Assembly (NCBI RefSeq): GCF_003952345.1
Contig: NZ_CP034433.1
Coordinates: 2,170,001-2,234,000, forward strand
Length of the DNA: 64,000 nucleotides
Reading direction: 5' to 3'
From: Iodobacter ciconiae
GTDB lineage: Bacteria > Pseudomonadota > Gammaproteobacteria > Burkholderiales > Chitinibacteraceae
The first letter of the stretch is position 1; the number at the start of each line of letters is the position of its first letter. The translations under genes were made by a program, and so were the position numbers. The notes under the pieces are model-generated. The model was not told the DNA's origin and made no database searches. It worked only from the letters and a program-made list of their open reading frames with translations. This document shows positions 10,313 to 19,983 of this stretch, piece by piece.

Positions 10313-10327
10313 TGTAGTAAGATTACA
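10313..10327. promoter_or_regulatory. Candidate HexR operator, zwf side
   Basis: TGTAGTAAGATTACA has the TGTA...TACA arms and 15-bp length of characterised HexR sites. It lies about 60 bases upstream of the zwf ATG. Confidence 0.68.
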
Positions 10328-10386
10328 AAGTCTTACGTGCCCGCCAAGGCCCGAAAACCGACTCAAAGAATAAAGGACTCACGCGG

Positions 10387-11841
10387 ATGACTCAGATCGA
10401 CGCTTTCGACATGGTGCTGTTCGGCGGCACTGGCGACTTGGTAATGCGTAAATTATTACCAGCGCTCTATCACCAACATCAAGAAGGCAATCTGCCCCAG
10501 GAAGGACGCATCGTCTGCCTGGGCCGCAGTGTCCCAGATACTGCAGCTTACCTCAATAAAGCCCATGCTTTAGCCGTAGGCTACCTGGGCAAGCACTACA
10601 ATGACGCCGACTGGGCGACATTTGCTGAGCGGATTGAATATCTGCATCTTGATTCCAATCATCCGGAAGAATTTACCAAGTTAGCCGACGCGCTAAATGC
10701 CTTTCCCAAGCGTGTTCGCGTATTTTATCTCTCGACTGCGCCTGATTTATTCGCTCCCATTTCCAAGAGTCTATCCGAAGTTGGCCTTACCGCCGGCAAT
10801 GCCCGCGTAGTGCTCGAAAAACCGCTAGGGCATGATCTAGCTTCATCAAACAAAATTAACGACGAAGTTGGTGAATATTTCCAGGAACACCAAATTTATC
10901 GAATCGACCATTATCTGGGCAAAGAACCTGTTCAGAATTTGATGGCACTGCGCTTTGCCAACACTCTGCTTGAGCCGCTCTGGCGCAGAGAATGGATTCG
11001 CGACGTACAAATCACCGTTACAGAACAGGTTGGTGTTGAATCACGCGCCGATTTTTACGATAAAACCGGTGCACTGCGCGATATGGTGCAAAACCATCTG
11101 CTGCAACTGCTGACCATCGTGGCAATGGAGCCGCCTGCATCCATCGATGCAGATGCAGTGCGCGATGAGAAACTCAAGATTCTACGCGCCTTAAAGCCAC
11201 TTTCAACAGAAGATGTGCACACAAAGGTTGTACGCGGCCAATACAGAGCCGGTGCGGTAGATGGCAAACCCGTAACAGGTTACCTGAACGAGCCGGATGT
11301 TCCGGCCAACTCAAAAACCGAAACCTTTGTTGCACTAAAAGCAGAAATCCAAACCTGGCGCTGGGCTGGCGTACCATTTTACCTGCGTACCGGTAAACGT
11401 CTGTCCGAACGCCTTGCCGAGATCGTCATTAATTTTCGCGAAACACCGCATTCCATTTACGGCCGTACCGCCAGCACCCCTAATCGCCTGGTGATTCAGC
11501 TGCAGCCCGCCGAATCGGTACGCCTTTATATGATGGCAAAGGAGCCGGGCAATCAAGGCCGTTTGCGTCCTGTACATCTGGATATGGATTTCAAAGAAAT
11601 ATTCCAGACCCGCAGCCCGGAAGCTTACGAGCGACTATTGCTAGATGTCATTCGCGGCGATCTATCCCTGTTTGTACGCCGGGACGAACAACGTGCGGCA
11701 TGGCGCTGGGTTGAGCCAATTATCGACAACTGGGAAAGCAGCCCCGATGGCCCTAAGCCTTACACTGCCGGTACATGGGGCCCAGCTGCATCTTCTGCAC
11801 TGCTATCACGTGACGGACTTTGCTGGCACGAAGAAGCATAA
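10387..11841 (+). CDS. zwf: Glucose-6-phosphate 1-dehydrogenase
   Basis: 484 aa. It oxidises glucose-6-phosphate to 6-phosphogluconolactone with NAD(P)+ and feeds both the Entner-Doudoroff and pentose phosphate routes. The nucleotide-binding motif FGGTGDLVMRKLLPAL is at residues 12-27. The active-site motif RIDHYLGKEPVQN contains the catalytic histidine and substrate lysine. The ATG at 10387 follows AAAGGA. It starts the plus-strand run zwf-pgl-hexR-pgi, with a weak hairpin in the 64-base gap before pgl. Confidence 0.96.
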   Translation: MTQIDAFDMVLFGGTGDLVMRKLLPALYHQHQEGNLPQEGRIVCLGRSVPDTAAYLNKAHALAVGYLGKHYNDADWATFAERIEYLHLDSNHPEEFTKLADALNAFPKRVRVFYLSTAPDLFAPISKSLSEVGLTAGNARVVLEKPLGHDLASSNKINDEVGEYFQEHQIYRIDHYLGKEPVQNLMALRFANTLLEPLWRREWIRDVQITVTEQVGVESRADFYDKTGALRDMVQNHLLQLLTIVAMEPPASIDADAVRDEKLKILRALKPLSTEDVHTKVVRGQYRAGAVDGKPVTGYLNEPDVPANSKTETFVALKAEIQTWRWAGVPFYLRTGKRLSERLAEIVINFRETPHSIYGRTASTPNRLVIQLQPAESVRLYMMAKEPGNQGRLRPVHLDMDFKEIFQTRSPEAYERLLLDVIRGDLSLFVRRDEQRAAWRWVEPIIDNWESSPDGPKPYTAGTWGPAASSALLSRDGLCWHEEA

Positions 11842-11859
11842 CGCAAGTACTTGAATCAG

Positions 11860-11886
11860 GCGGGCCGGTTTTCTGGCCCGCTCTTT
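11860..11886 (+). terminator. Small hairpin between zwf and pgl
   Basis: GCGGGCC/GGCCCGC stem (11860-11866 and 11875-11881) followed by TCTTTC. It may cause partial attenuation within the operon; the T-run is poor. Confidence 0.4.
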
Positions 11887-11905
11887 CATTATCATGAGGT
11901 AAAAC

Positions 11906-12601
11906 ATGTTGTCATGGCACGAATGTTCATCAAAAGACGAACTGGATCAGCAACTGGCTGATTTTATTGCTGAGCAATTAAGCACAGCCATTGCAACACG
12001 TGGTCAGGCAGGGATCGCAGTTTCTGGCGGAAGAACGCCAGCCGGTATGTTCAAAGCCTTACGGGTTAAGGAACTGGACTGGTCCAAAGTTTTCATTACA
12101 CTGGCAGATGAGCGCTGGGTCGCCCCGGATCATACCGATAGCAATGAACGTCTTACCCGCGAGAACCTGCTGCAAGATAAAGCGGCCAAAGCAACATTTG
12201 TTTCCCAGGTATCAAGTGCCGCCACCGCTCATGAAGGCCAGCAAGAAATCGAGGCCCGGCTGGCAGCTCTTCCCTCTCCTCTGGATGTGCTGATTTTAGG
12301 CATGGGAGATGACGGCCATACCGCATCGCTCTTTCCCGATGCCGCCGAGCTGGAAGCCGCCTGCACCTCGGATGCACTATGCGCTGCGGTCACTCCGCCT
12401 GTGGCCCCGCATCAGCGTATTACGCTTACCCTGCCTACTCTTTCAAAAGCACGTTCAGTCATCGTGCATATCACCGGGGAGAGCAAAAAAACCCTATTAC
12501 AAAACGCCCTGCTTGAGCAAAAGCCAGAAGCCGCACTCTTCCCGATTCGCCGGGTTCTGAATAAGGCAACAGCTGCCAAACACATATTCTGGGCAGCCTG
12601 A
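11906..12601 (+). CDS. pgl: 6-phosphogluconolactonase
   Basis: 231 aa, DevB/SOL-type lactonase hydrolysing 6-phosphogluconolactone to 6-phosphogluconate between the Zwf and Edd steps. Family motifs GIAVSGGRTPAGMFKAL, TLADERWV and LGMGDDGHTASLFPD are intact. GAGGT lies 5-9 bases before the ATG. It lies 64 bases after zwf on the same strand. Confidence 0.94.
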   Translation: MLSWHECSSKDELDQQLADFIAEQLSTAIATRGQAGIAVSGGRTPAGMFKALRVKELDWSKVFITLADERWVAPDHTDSNERLTRENLLQDKAAKATFVSQVSSAATAHEGQQEIEARLAALPSPLDVLILGMGDDGHTASLFPDAAELEAACTSDALCAAVTPPVAPHQRITLTLPTLSKARSVIVHITGESKKTLLQNALLEQKPEAALFPIRRVLNKATAAKHIFWAA

Positions 12602-12765
12602 TCCGGATGCTTTACTCTCTAGTCAGTACTTGTGCAAAAGTCTTCCGGCAAAGCGCGCCACCGTAAGCAAGCTGTGTAATATGGCAAGCGGGCTCGATTG
12701 CAGCCCAAGAAGTTTCGCACAAGAATTTTCCCCTCATAAAACTCGTGTTTGAGTGAGAAAAAGAC

Positions 12766-13617
12766 ATGCTCGAACGTATCAAAGCTGCACTCGATAGCCT
12801 CAGCAAATCAGAACGCAAAGTTGCCCAGCTGGTAATTGAACAGCCTAATCTGGTTGCCAATGCACCGATTGCGCAAATTGCTGACTTAGCCCTTGTTTCA
12901 CAGCCCACCGTGATTCGTTTCTGTCGCTCACTCAACTGCTCAGGCCTGCAAGATTTCAAATTACGGCTCACACGCAGCCTGGTGTCCGGCGTGCCCTATG
13001 TGCACTCCATGGTGAGCCGCGATGATTCTGCTCACGATCTGGCGCGCAAATTATTCGATAATAATATTTCGCATCTGCTGCGCTGCCGCAATGAGCTCGA
13101 CACCGAAGTGCTGGAACGCGCCATCACCATTTTGTCCAATGCCAAAAAGATCGAAATGTACGGGCAGGGACAATCAGGTGCAGTTGCAATAGACGCACAG
13201 AACAAGTTTTTCCGCTTGGGCGTACCCACCGTTTCATATACCGATCCGCATATGCACGGCATGAGTGCATCCATGCTCGGGCCTGGGGATGCCGTTGTTG
13301 CTATTTCAAACTCCGGCCGCACGCTGGATTTACTGCGCTCGGTAGAAATTGCCCGTGATGCGGGGGCTGATGTGATTGGAATTACCCACTCCAAATCACC
13401 ATTAGCCAAGCGTTGCTCACTTTGCCTTTTTGCCGACACAATGGAAGACCCCGATCTGTACACCCCAATGATTACCCGGATCGTACATCTGGTCATTATT
13501 GACGTACTTGCCGTCGGTGTAGCACTCAGGCGCGGACCAGAACTCATAGACCAACTCGAAAAAATGAAACGCAGCCTTAAAGAAAAGCGTGTTCGAGGTC
13601 ATGACAACTACAGTTGA
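12766..13617 (+). CDS. hexR: HexR, RpiR-family transcriptional regulator
   Basis: 283 aa. The N-terminal helix-turn-helix of the RpiR family (residues ~1-77, with LVSQPTVIRFCRSLNC as recognition region) is followed by a SIS sugar-phosphate-binding domain (~125-255, motifs MYGQGQSG and ISNSGRT). HexR represses Entner-Doudoroff and related genes and is released by KDPG in characterised relatives. Its position inside the zwf-pgl-pgi run and the two operator-like palindromes upstream of edd and zwf support this identity over other RpiR proteins. I do not see a clear HexR site directly before hexR. Confidence 0.9.
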   Translation: MLERIKAALDSLSKSERKVAQLVIEQPNLVANAPIAQIADLALVSQPTVIRFCRSLNCSGLQDFKLRLTRSLVSGVPYVHSMVSRDDSAHDLARKLFDNNISHLLRCRNELDTEVLERAITILSNAKKIEMYGQGQSGAVAIDAQNKFFRLGVPTVSYTDPHMHGMSASMLGPGDAVVAISNSGRTLDLLRSVEIARDAGADVIGITHSKSPLAKRCSLCLFADTMEDPDLYTPMITRIVHLVIIDVLAVGVALRRGPELIDQLEKMKRSLKEKRVRGHDNYS

Positions 13618-13639
13618 TTTTTAAGGACTTACCTACATC

Positions 13640-15286
13640 ATGCCAAATCTTACACACACCCCAGCATGGCTTGCTTTAGAAGAGCACTTCAAAGAAATAT
13701 CTGTTTTACATCTGCGTGATCTGTTTAAGGACGATCCAGAGCGGTTTGAAAAGTTTTCGCTTGAATCTGGCGGCCTGTTTTTTGATTACTCAAAAAACCG
13801 TATCACCACCCAAACCATGGAATTACTTATGGATCTGGCCCGTCAGTCCGGGCTGCCAGAGCGCATTCAGGCCATGTTTGCCGGCCAAAAAATCAACACC
13901 ACCGAAAACCGTGCCGTATTGCACACAGCGCTACGTAACCTGGATAAACATCCGCTGATTGTTGATGGCGAAGATGTGATGCCCAAGGTTAATGCTGTAA
14001 AAGACAAAATCGGTATTTTCTCGGACAAAGTGCGTTCCGGCGAATGGCTGGGTTACACTGGCAAAGCGATTACCGATATTGTGAATATCGGTATTGGTGG
14101 CTCAGATCTGGGCCCGCTGATGGTGTGCCAGGCCCTGAAAGACTACGGTCACAAACGCCTGAAAATGCACTTTGTTTCAACCGTAGACGGCGATCAGGTT
14201 ATATCCACGCTTGCGAAACTGAACCCTGAAACCACCCTCTTTATTATTTCATCTAAAACATTTACCACCCAGGAAACACTGACCAACGCCCGTACCTCGC
14301 GCGCATGGTTTGTAAAAACATCGGGAAGTGAAGAGCATATTGCCAAGCATTTTGTGGCTGTTTCCACCAATGCCAAAGCTGTCAGCGAATTCGGTATTGA
14401 TATCGACAATATGTTTGAATTCTGGGATTGGGTAGGTGGCCGTTACAGCCTGTGGAGCGCCATTGGTTTACCTATTGCAATTTACCTTGGCAAACACAAT
14501 TATCAGGATTTGCTGCATGGTGCGTACACCATGGACCAGCACTTTTGCAGTAAGCCATTAGAGCAGAATTTACCCGTAATTATGGGGATGCTCGGAGTTT
14601 GGTATGTCAATTTCTTTGGCGCCAGCACCCAGCTTATTTCTCCTTATAATCAATCGCTTTACCGATTCCCGGCATATTTGCAACAGCTGGACATGGAGTC
14701 AAACGGTAAAACAATTGATTTGAATGGCAAACGCGTGAATTATCGCACCGGTCCTGCGGTATGGGGCGACACCGGCATTAACGGCCAGCACGCCTATTAC
14801 CAGTTATTGCATCAGGGCAGTCAAATGGTGCCGGTTGACTTTATTGCCACGATCGAGCACCCGGACATTCCCGAGCCACACAATACTATTTTGATGGCCA
14901 ATGTCTTTGCCCAGACGGAAGCATTTTTGCGTGGAAAAAATGAAAGTGAAGTACGCGCAGAATTGGATATGCAAGGCATTACCGGTGATGCACAGGATGC
15001 CTTGGTTCCACATAAAATATTTGAGGGCAATCGCCCGACGAGCACCATCTTGATGCAGCGTTTGTCACCGCGGCGTTTAGGTACACTGATTGCCCTGTAC
15101 GAGCACAAAGTATTTGTGCAGGGCACGGTCTGGAATATTAATTCCTATGACCAATGGGGTGTGGAACTTGGCAAGCAATTGGCAAAAGCCATTGAAGCCG
15201 ATTTAATCACTCCGGGTTTAACCACTAACCATGATGCTTCAACCAATGGTCTGGTGAATTATTACAAGCGAAATACCCCGCGTTAA
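13640..15286 (+). CDS. pgi: Glucose-6-phosphate isomerase
   Basis: 548 aa, interconverting glucose-6-phosphate and fructose-6-phosphate. Family motifs present: [37 protein letters not shown] and the C-terminal signature [16 protein letters not shown] with the catalytic lysine. Length matches the bacterial enzyme. AAGGA lies upstream of the ATG. The gene begins 22 bases after hexR, so co-transcription is likely. In organisms using the Entner-Doudoroff route it recycles fructose-6-phosphate. Confidence 0.97.
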   Translation: MPNLTHTPAWLALEEHFKEISVLHLRDLFKDDPERFEKFSLESGGLFFDYSKNRITTQTMELLMDLARQSGLPERIQAMFAGQKINTTENRAVLHTALRNLDKHPLIVDGEDVMPKVNAVKDKIGIFSDKVRSGEWLGYTGKAITDIVNIGIGGSDLGPLMVCQALKDYGHKRLKMHFVSTVDGDQVISTLAKLNPETTLFIISSKTFTTQETLTNARTSRAWFVKTSGSEEHIAKHFVAVSTNAKAVSEFGIDIDNMFEFWDWVGGRYSLWSAIGLPIAIYLGKHNYQDLLHGAYTMDQHFCSKPLEQNLPVIMGMLGVWYVNFFGASTQLISPYNQSLYRFPAYLQQLDMESNGKTIDLNGKRVNYRTGPAVWGDTGINGQHAYYQLLHQGSQMVPVDFIATIEHPDIPEPHNTILMANVFAQTEAFLRGKNESEVRAELDMQGITGDAQDALVPHKIFEGNRPTSTILMQRLSPRRLGTLIALYEHKVFVQGTVWNINSYDQWGVELGKQLAKAIEADLITPGLTTNHDASTNGLVNYYKRNTPR

Positions 15287-15331
15287 ACGGGATGTATTTT
15301 TAGATGCCTATTACAATGCAGGCCTTTTAAA

Positions 15332-15358
15332 GCAGGCTGATCCACACAATCAGCCTGC
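15332..15358. repeat. Perfect 10-bp palindrome between pgi and aceE
   Basis: GCAGGCTGAT and ATCAGCCTGC separated by 7 bases. No T-run on the plus strand. It may be a Rho-dependent or processing hairpin for pgi, or an operator for the pyruvate dehydrogenase genes. Confidence 0.5.
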
Positions 15359-15411
15359 CTCCGCATCAAAATCTGCGGAGTTATTAACCCACTCACAAGG
15401 TAGAGAGACCA

Positions 15412-18072
15412 ATGGCAGAGCAGCTTCATGACCTCGATCCCCAAGAAACGCAAGAATGGCTGGAGTCACTCGATAGCGTCCTCGAAAAAGAAGGCGCAGA
15501 GCGCGCCCATTTTCTGGTTGAAAAACTAGTCGATCACGCCCGCCAGGATGGCGTCAATATTCCGTATACGGCAACAACAGCCTATATCAATACCATTCCT
15601 GCGCACTTGCAAGCCAAGCACCCTGGCAAGCCTAATCTGGAAGAACGCATTCTGGCTTATACCCGCTGGAATGCTGCAGCAATGGTGGTTAAAGCCAACC
15701 GTGACGAAGCAGAGCCGGGCGGGCATATTTCTTCATTCGCCTCCGCGGCCACTTTGTACGATGTGGGCTGGAATCACTTCTGGCACGCCCCTTCGGAAAA
15801 CCATGGCGGCGATTTAGTTTACTTCCAGGGCCACTCTGCGCCGGGCGTTTACTCGCGCGCCTTCCTTGAAGGCCGTATTACTGAAGATCAACTGAATAAA
15901 TTCCGTCGTGAAGTTGAAGGAGGCGGTTTATCGTCTTACCCGCACCCATGGCTGATGCCTGATTTCTGGCAATTCCCGACGGTATCGATGGGTCTTGGCC
16001 CGCTGATGGCGATTTACCAGGCCCGCTTTATGAAGTACCTGGACGATCGCGGCTTTAAACAAAAAGGCGATCGTAAAGTCTGGTGCTTTTGCGGCGATGG
16101 CGAAATGGACGAGCCAGAATCCTTAGGCGCTATTTCCCTGGCAGGACGCGAAAAACTCGACAACCTGATCTTTGTGATTAACTGCAACTTGCAGCGCCTT
16201 GACGGCCCGGTACGTGGTAACGGCAAAATCATTCAAGAGCTGGAAGGCGATTTCCGTGGCTCAGGCTGGAATGTCATTAAGGTAGTCTGGGGCACAGGCT
16301 GGGATGCCATCCTTGCTCAGGACAAAAAAGGCCTGTTGCAAAAACGTATGATGGAAGTGGTCGATGGTGAATACCAGACTTACAAATCCAAAAACGGCGC
16401 TTATGTACGCGAACACTTCTTCGGTGCTTACCCGGAATTGCTCGATTTAGTTGCATCCATGTCTGATGACGATATCTGGCGTCTGACACGCGGTGGTAAC
16501 GACCTTTATAAAGTGTACGCAGCCTATAAAGCGGCCTCGGAGCACAAAGATCAGCCTACCCTGTTGCTGGTTAAAACAGTAAAAGGCTTCGGCGTTGGTG
16601 CTGCGGGCGAATCGCAAAATATTGCGCACAACACCAAAAAACTGTCTGACAGCGATCTGATTCATTTGCGTGATCGCTTTAATATCCCGCTGACTGATGA
16701 AGAAGCCATTGCTTGCAAATTCTATCGTCCAGCTGACGATAGCCAAGAGCTCAAGCATATGCACGAGCGTCGTGCCTCGCTGGGCGGCTTTGTGCCATCC
16801 AGAAAACCCGTCGACGAGCCGCTGGAAGTACCGGGCCTAGACGCGCTGCAAAGCTTGTTGGGCGACTCCGGTGAGCGTGAAATGTCCACCACCATGGCCT
16901 TTGTTCGTATCCTGAACACCCTGGTGAAAGACAAAAAAATCGGTAACCGCATCGTGCCTATCGTGCCGGATGAATCCCGCACCTTCGGTATGGAAGGCAT
17001 GTTCCGCCAGCTGGGGATCTGGTCGCATGTGGGCCAGCTGTACGAGCCACAAGATGCTGATCAGCTGATGTTCTACAAGGAATCCAAAACCGGTCAGGTA
17101 TTGCAGGAAGGGATTAACGAAGCCGGTGCGATGAGCGACTGGATTGCTGCGGCAACCTCCTACGCCAACCACGGCGTCACCATGATTCCGTTCTACATCT
17201 ACTACTCGATGTTTGGTTTCCAGCGTATCGGCGACTTAGCATGGGCAGCGGGCGATTTACGCGCTCGCGGCTTCTTGGTCGGTGGTACGGCTGGCCGCAC
17301 CACGCTGAACGGCGAAGGCTTGCAGCATCAGGATGGTCACGGCCATCTGTTTGCCGAATTTATCCCGAACTGCGTGTCCTACGATCCGACCTTCGCTTAC
17401 GAGCTGGCCGTGATTGTGCAAGACGGTATGCGCCGCATGTATCAAAACCAGGAAAACATTTATTACTACCTGTCAGTAATGAATGAAAACTACAGCCACC
17501 CTGCTATGCCAGAAGGCTCGGCAGCTGGCATCCTGCGCGGCATGTATATGTTCCAGGAAGGCGCAAAAGACGCTGCACTGAAAGTGCAGCTGATGGGTTC
17601 GGGCACGATCTTTCGCGAAGTAATCGCTGCGGCAGAGCTGCTGAAAGCCGATTTCGGCGTGGATGCGGATATCTGGTCTTGCCCAAGCTTTAACGAACTG
17701 CGCCGAGATGGTATGGCCGTTGAGCGCCACAATATGCTCAACCCGCTGGCAACGCAGCAAGTACCTTATGTAACTGAATGCCTGACTGGCCGTACTGGGC
17801 CTGTGATTGCCGCAACTGACTACAAGCGCGCATTTGCAGATCAAGTACGTGAATACGTTCCTGCCAAGTATGTTGTGCTGGGTTGCGACGGCTATGGCCG
17901 CTCCGATTCACGCAAAGCATTGCGCAGCTTCTTTGAAGTGGATCGCCACCACGTTGCCGTTGCTGCACTGAAAGCACTGGCTGACGAGGGCAAAATTCCT
18001 GCTGCAAAAGTAGCACAGGCCCTTGAAAAGTATGGCATCGCAGCAGGCAGACCAGCGCCTTGGACAGTGTAA
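15412..18072 (+). CDS. aceE: Pyruvate dehydrogenase E1 component, homodimeric type
   Basis: 886 aa. Thiamine diphosphate-dependent decarboxylation of pyruvate and transfer of the acetyl group to the lipoyl arms of AceF. The TPP-binding motif starts GDGEMDEPES and ends in NCNLQRLDG. Other family signatures are HNTKKLSDSDL and HQDGHGHLFAEF. Length equals the alpha-2-type E1 of E. coli. The ATG at 15412 follows a purine-rich AAGGTAGAGAG stretch. It is the first gene of the aceE-aceF-lpdA cluster, 99 bases before aceF. Confidence 0.97.
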   Translation: MAEQLHDLDPQETQEWLESLDSVLEKEGAERAHFLVEKLVDHARQDGVNIPYTATTAYINTIPAHLQAKHPGKPNLEERILAYTRWNAAAMVVKANRDEAEPGGHISSFASAATLYDVGWNHFWHAPSENHGGDLVYFQGHSAPGVYSRAFLEGRITEDQLNKFRREVEGGGLSSYPHPWLMPDFWQFPTVSMGLGPLMAIYQARFMKYLDDRGFKQKGDRKVWCFCGDGEMDEPESLGAISLAGREKLDNLIFVINCNLQRLDGPVRGNGKIIQELEGDFRGSGWNVIKVVWGTGWDAILAQDKKGLLQKRMMEVVDGEYQTYKSKNGAYVREHFFGAYPELLDLVASMSDDDIWRLTRGGNDLYKVYAAYKAASEHKDQPTLLLVKTVKGFGVGAAGESQNIAHNTKKLSDSDLIHLRDRFNIPLTDEEAIACKFYRPADDSQELKHMHERRASLGGFVPSRKPVDEPLEVPGLDALQSLLGDSGEREMSTTMAFVRILNTLVKDKKIGNRIVPIVPDESRTFGMEGMFRQLGIWSHVGQLYEPQDADQLMFYKESKTGQVLQEGINEAGAMSDWIAAATSYANHGVTMIPFYIYYSMFGFQRIGDLAWAAGDLRARGFLVGGTAGRTTLNGEGLQHQDGHGHLFAEFIPNCVSYDPTFAYELAVIVQDGMRRMYQNQENIYYYLSVMNENYSHPAMPEGSAAGILRGMYMFQEGAKDAALKVQLMGSGTIFREVIAAAELLKADFGVDADIWSCPSFNELRRDGMAVERHNMLNPLATQQVPYVTECLTGRTGPVIAATDYKRAFADQVREYVPAKYVVLGCDGYGRSDSRKALRSFFEVDRHHVAVAALKALADEGKIPAAKVAQALEKYGIAAGRPAPWTV

Positions 18073-18171
18073 AGCAGTGAGACTGAGTCTTAAGCAACAC
18101 GCTTAAAGACAATGGAGGAGGGATTTATCCCTTCTCCCCTCTCACTCCATACCCTCACAGGATTCGTATAT

Positions 18172-19776
18172 ATGAGCACATTGATTGAAGTAAAAATCCC
18201 CGACATCGGCGGCCACGAGGGCGTTGAAGTGATCGAGGTTTTTGTAAAAGCTGGCGACACCATTGAAGTAGAGCAATCGCTCATTACATTAGAAACCGAC
18301 AAAGCGACGATGGAAGTGCCATCGACCCACGCCGGTGTAGTTAAAGAAATGAAGATCAAGATCGGCGATAAAGCCTCGGAGGGCAGCGTGGTATTGCTGC
18401 TGGAAGCCGCGGCTACGGCCGGCGCAGCTGCGCCTGCTGCAGCACCTGTTTCAGCTGCAGCGCCTGCTCCTGCAGCAGCGCCTGCCGTTGCCAGCAGCAT
18501 CGAAGTGCGCGTACCGGACATCGGTGGCCACGATGCTGTTGACGTGATTGAAGTCTTTGTAAAAGCGGGTGATGTGGTTGAAAAAGAACAATCCCTGATC
18601 ACCCTGGAAACAGACAAAGCCTCGATGGAAGTGCCATCACCGGAAGCGGGCGTAGTAGAAAGCATCTCCCTGAAAGTCGGGGACAAAATCAGCGAAGGCG
18701 GCTTGATCCTGGTACTGAAAGGCACCGCCTCAGCAGCGGTACCAGCCGCCGCAGTGGCAGCAGCCCCTGCAGCGGTTGCCGCGCCTGCAGCCGCCGCTGT
18801 AATCGCAGCTCCCGCGGCAGTTGCAGCGCCCGCAGCTCGCCCTGTTGACGAAGCCAGCTTCAAAAAATCCCACGCATCGCCATCTATTCGCAGCTTTGCC
18901 CGCGAATTAGGCGTCGATCTGGGCCGCATTGCCGGCACAGGTCCTAAGGGCCGTATTTTGCATGGCGACGTGCAGGCTTATGTAAAATCAATCATGAGCA
19001 GCCAGTCAGCAGCACCCAGTGCCGCCCTTGGTACAGGCTCTGGCCTTGATCTTCTGCCTTGGCCAAAAGTTGATTTCGCCAAATTTGGCCCGATCGAAAC
19101 CAAGCCATTAACCCGCATCCAGAAGCTCTCCGGCGCGAATCTGCACCGCAACTGGGTGGTGATTCCGCATGTAACGTTTAACGACGAATGCGATATCACC
19201 GAGCTGGAAGAATTCCGCAAATCTATCGGTAAAGAGTGGGAAAAGAGCGGCATGAAGCTCTCGCCGCTGGCCTTTATTATTAAAGCCGCAGCTGAAGCGC
19301 TGAAAGCCTTCCCAACCGTTAACGCCAGCCTCGATGGCGACAATCTGGTCTTAAAACAGTATTACAACATCGGCTTTGCAGCTGACACGCCAAATGGCTT
19401 GGTTGTACCTGTCATCAAGAATGTTGATCAAAAAGGCTTAAAACAAATCGCCCAAGAGCTGACCGACCTTTCCGCCTTAGCGCGTGAGGGCAAACTCAAG
19501 CCGACCGATATGCAAGGCGCAACCTTTACTATTTCCAGCCTTGGCGGCATTGGCGGTACCAGCTTCACACCGATCGTCAACGCACCTGAAGTGGCGATTC
19601 TTGGCGTGTGCAAATCCCAAATCAAGCCAATCTGGAATGGCAAAGAATTTGAGCCACGCCTGATGTGCCCATTGTCGCTATCCTTCGATCACCGCGTGAT
19701 CGACGGCGCAATGGCCGGCCGCTTCACCGTGCAACTGGGCAAGCTGCTAAGCGACATCCGCCGTTTGGTGTTGTAA
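18172..19776 (+). CDS. aceF: Dihydrolipoamide acetyltransferase (E2 of pyruvate dehydrogenase)
   Basis: 534 aa core of the pyruvate dehydrogenase complex. Two lipoyl domains occur (~1-75 and ~110-185), each with the lipoylated lysine in [11 protein letters not shown] or [11 protein letters not shown]. Long Ala/Pro-rich swinging linkers follow each. A peripheral subunit-binding domain ([15 protein letters not shown]) precedes the catalytic acetyltransferase domain with active-site DHRVIDGA. The ATG at 18172 was chosen because [14 protein letters not shown] is the family start and AGGA precedes it. The two lipoyl domains match the betaproteobacterial form. Confidence 0.96.
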   Translation: MSTLIEVKIPDIGGHEGVEVIEVFVKAGDTIEVEQSLITLETDKATMEVPSTHAGVVKEMKIKIGDKASEGSVVLLLEAAATAGAAAPAAAPVSAAAPAPAAAPAVASSIEVRVPDIGGHDAVDVIEVFVKAGDVVEKEQSLITLETDKASMEVPSPEAGVVESISLKVGDKISEGGLILVLKGTASAAVPAAAVAAAPAAVAAPAAAAVIAAPAAVAAPAARPVDEASFKKSHASPSIRSFARELGVDLGRIAGTGPKGRILHGDVQAYVKSIMSSQSAAPSAALGTGSGLDLLPWPKVDFAKFGPIETKPLTRIQKLSGANLHRNWVVIPHVTFNDECDITELEEFRKSIGKEWEKSGMKLSPLAFIIKAAAEALKAFPTVNASLDGDNLVLKQYYNIGFAADTPNGLVVPVIKNVDQKGLKQIAQELTDLSALAREGKLKPTDMQGATFTISSLGGIGGTSFTPIVNAPEVAILGVCKSQIKPIWNGKEFEPRLMCPLSLSFDHRVIDGAMAGRFTVQLGKLLSDIRRLVL

Positions 19777-19800
19777 GCGTCAGCTAAAAATTTAATACTA

Positions 19801-19915
19801 AAACCCAAATCTTAAAACACGAAGTTAAGGAGAACACGGAGCAACACGGAGAAAACCCTCAGTCTTTTTTGTCTCCGTGAAACTCCGTGTTCTCCGTGGT
19901 TCAAGGTCTGGGTTT
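19801..19915. repeat. Palindromic intergenic repeat rich in CACGGAG units
   Basis: Left arm (about 19801-19854: AAACCCA...AGAACACGGAGCAACACGGAG) and right arm (about 19871-19915: CTCCGTGAAACTCCGTGTTCTCCGTGG...TGGGTTT) are imperfect reverse complements around a T-rich centre. A diverged half copy lies near 45878-45928. This resembles a widespread class of bacterial intergenic repeats that give spurious TTEDTE-like translations. Confidence 0.75.
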
Positions 19916-19926
19916 TCAATCCTTTT

Positions 19927-19961
19927 GTAGGGAGTGAACCAGAGCATGGTGCACTCCCTAC
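19927..19961. repeat. 10-bp hairpin repeat upstream of lpdA
   Basis: GTAGGGAGTG and CACTCCCTAC pair perfectly around a 15-nt loop containing AGAGCATGGTG. It looks like a REP-type intergenic palindrome rather than a terminator, since no T-run follows. Confidence 0.6.
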
Positions 19962-19983
19962 CATTGACCAAATGGAATGAATG

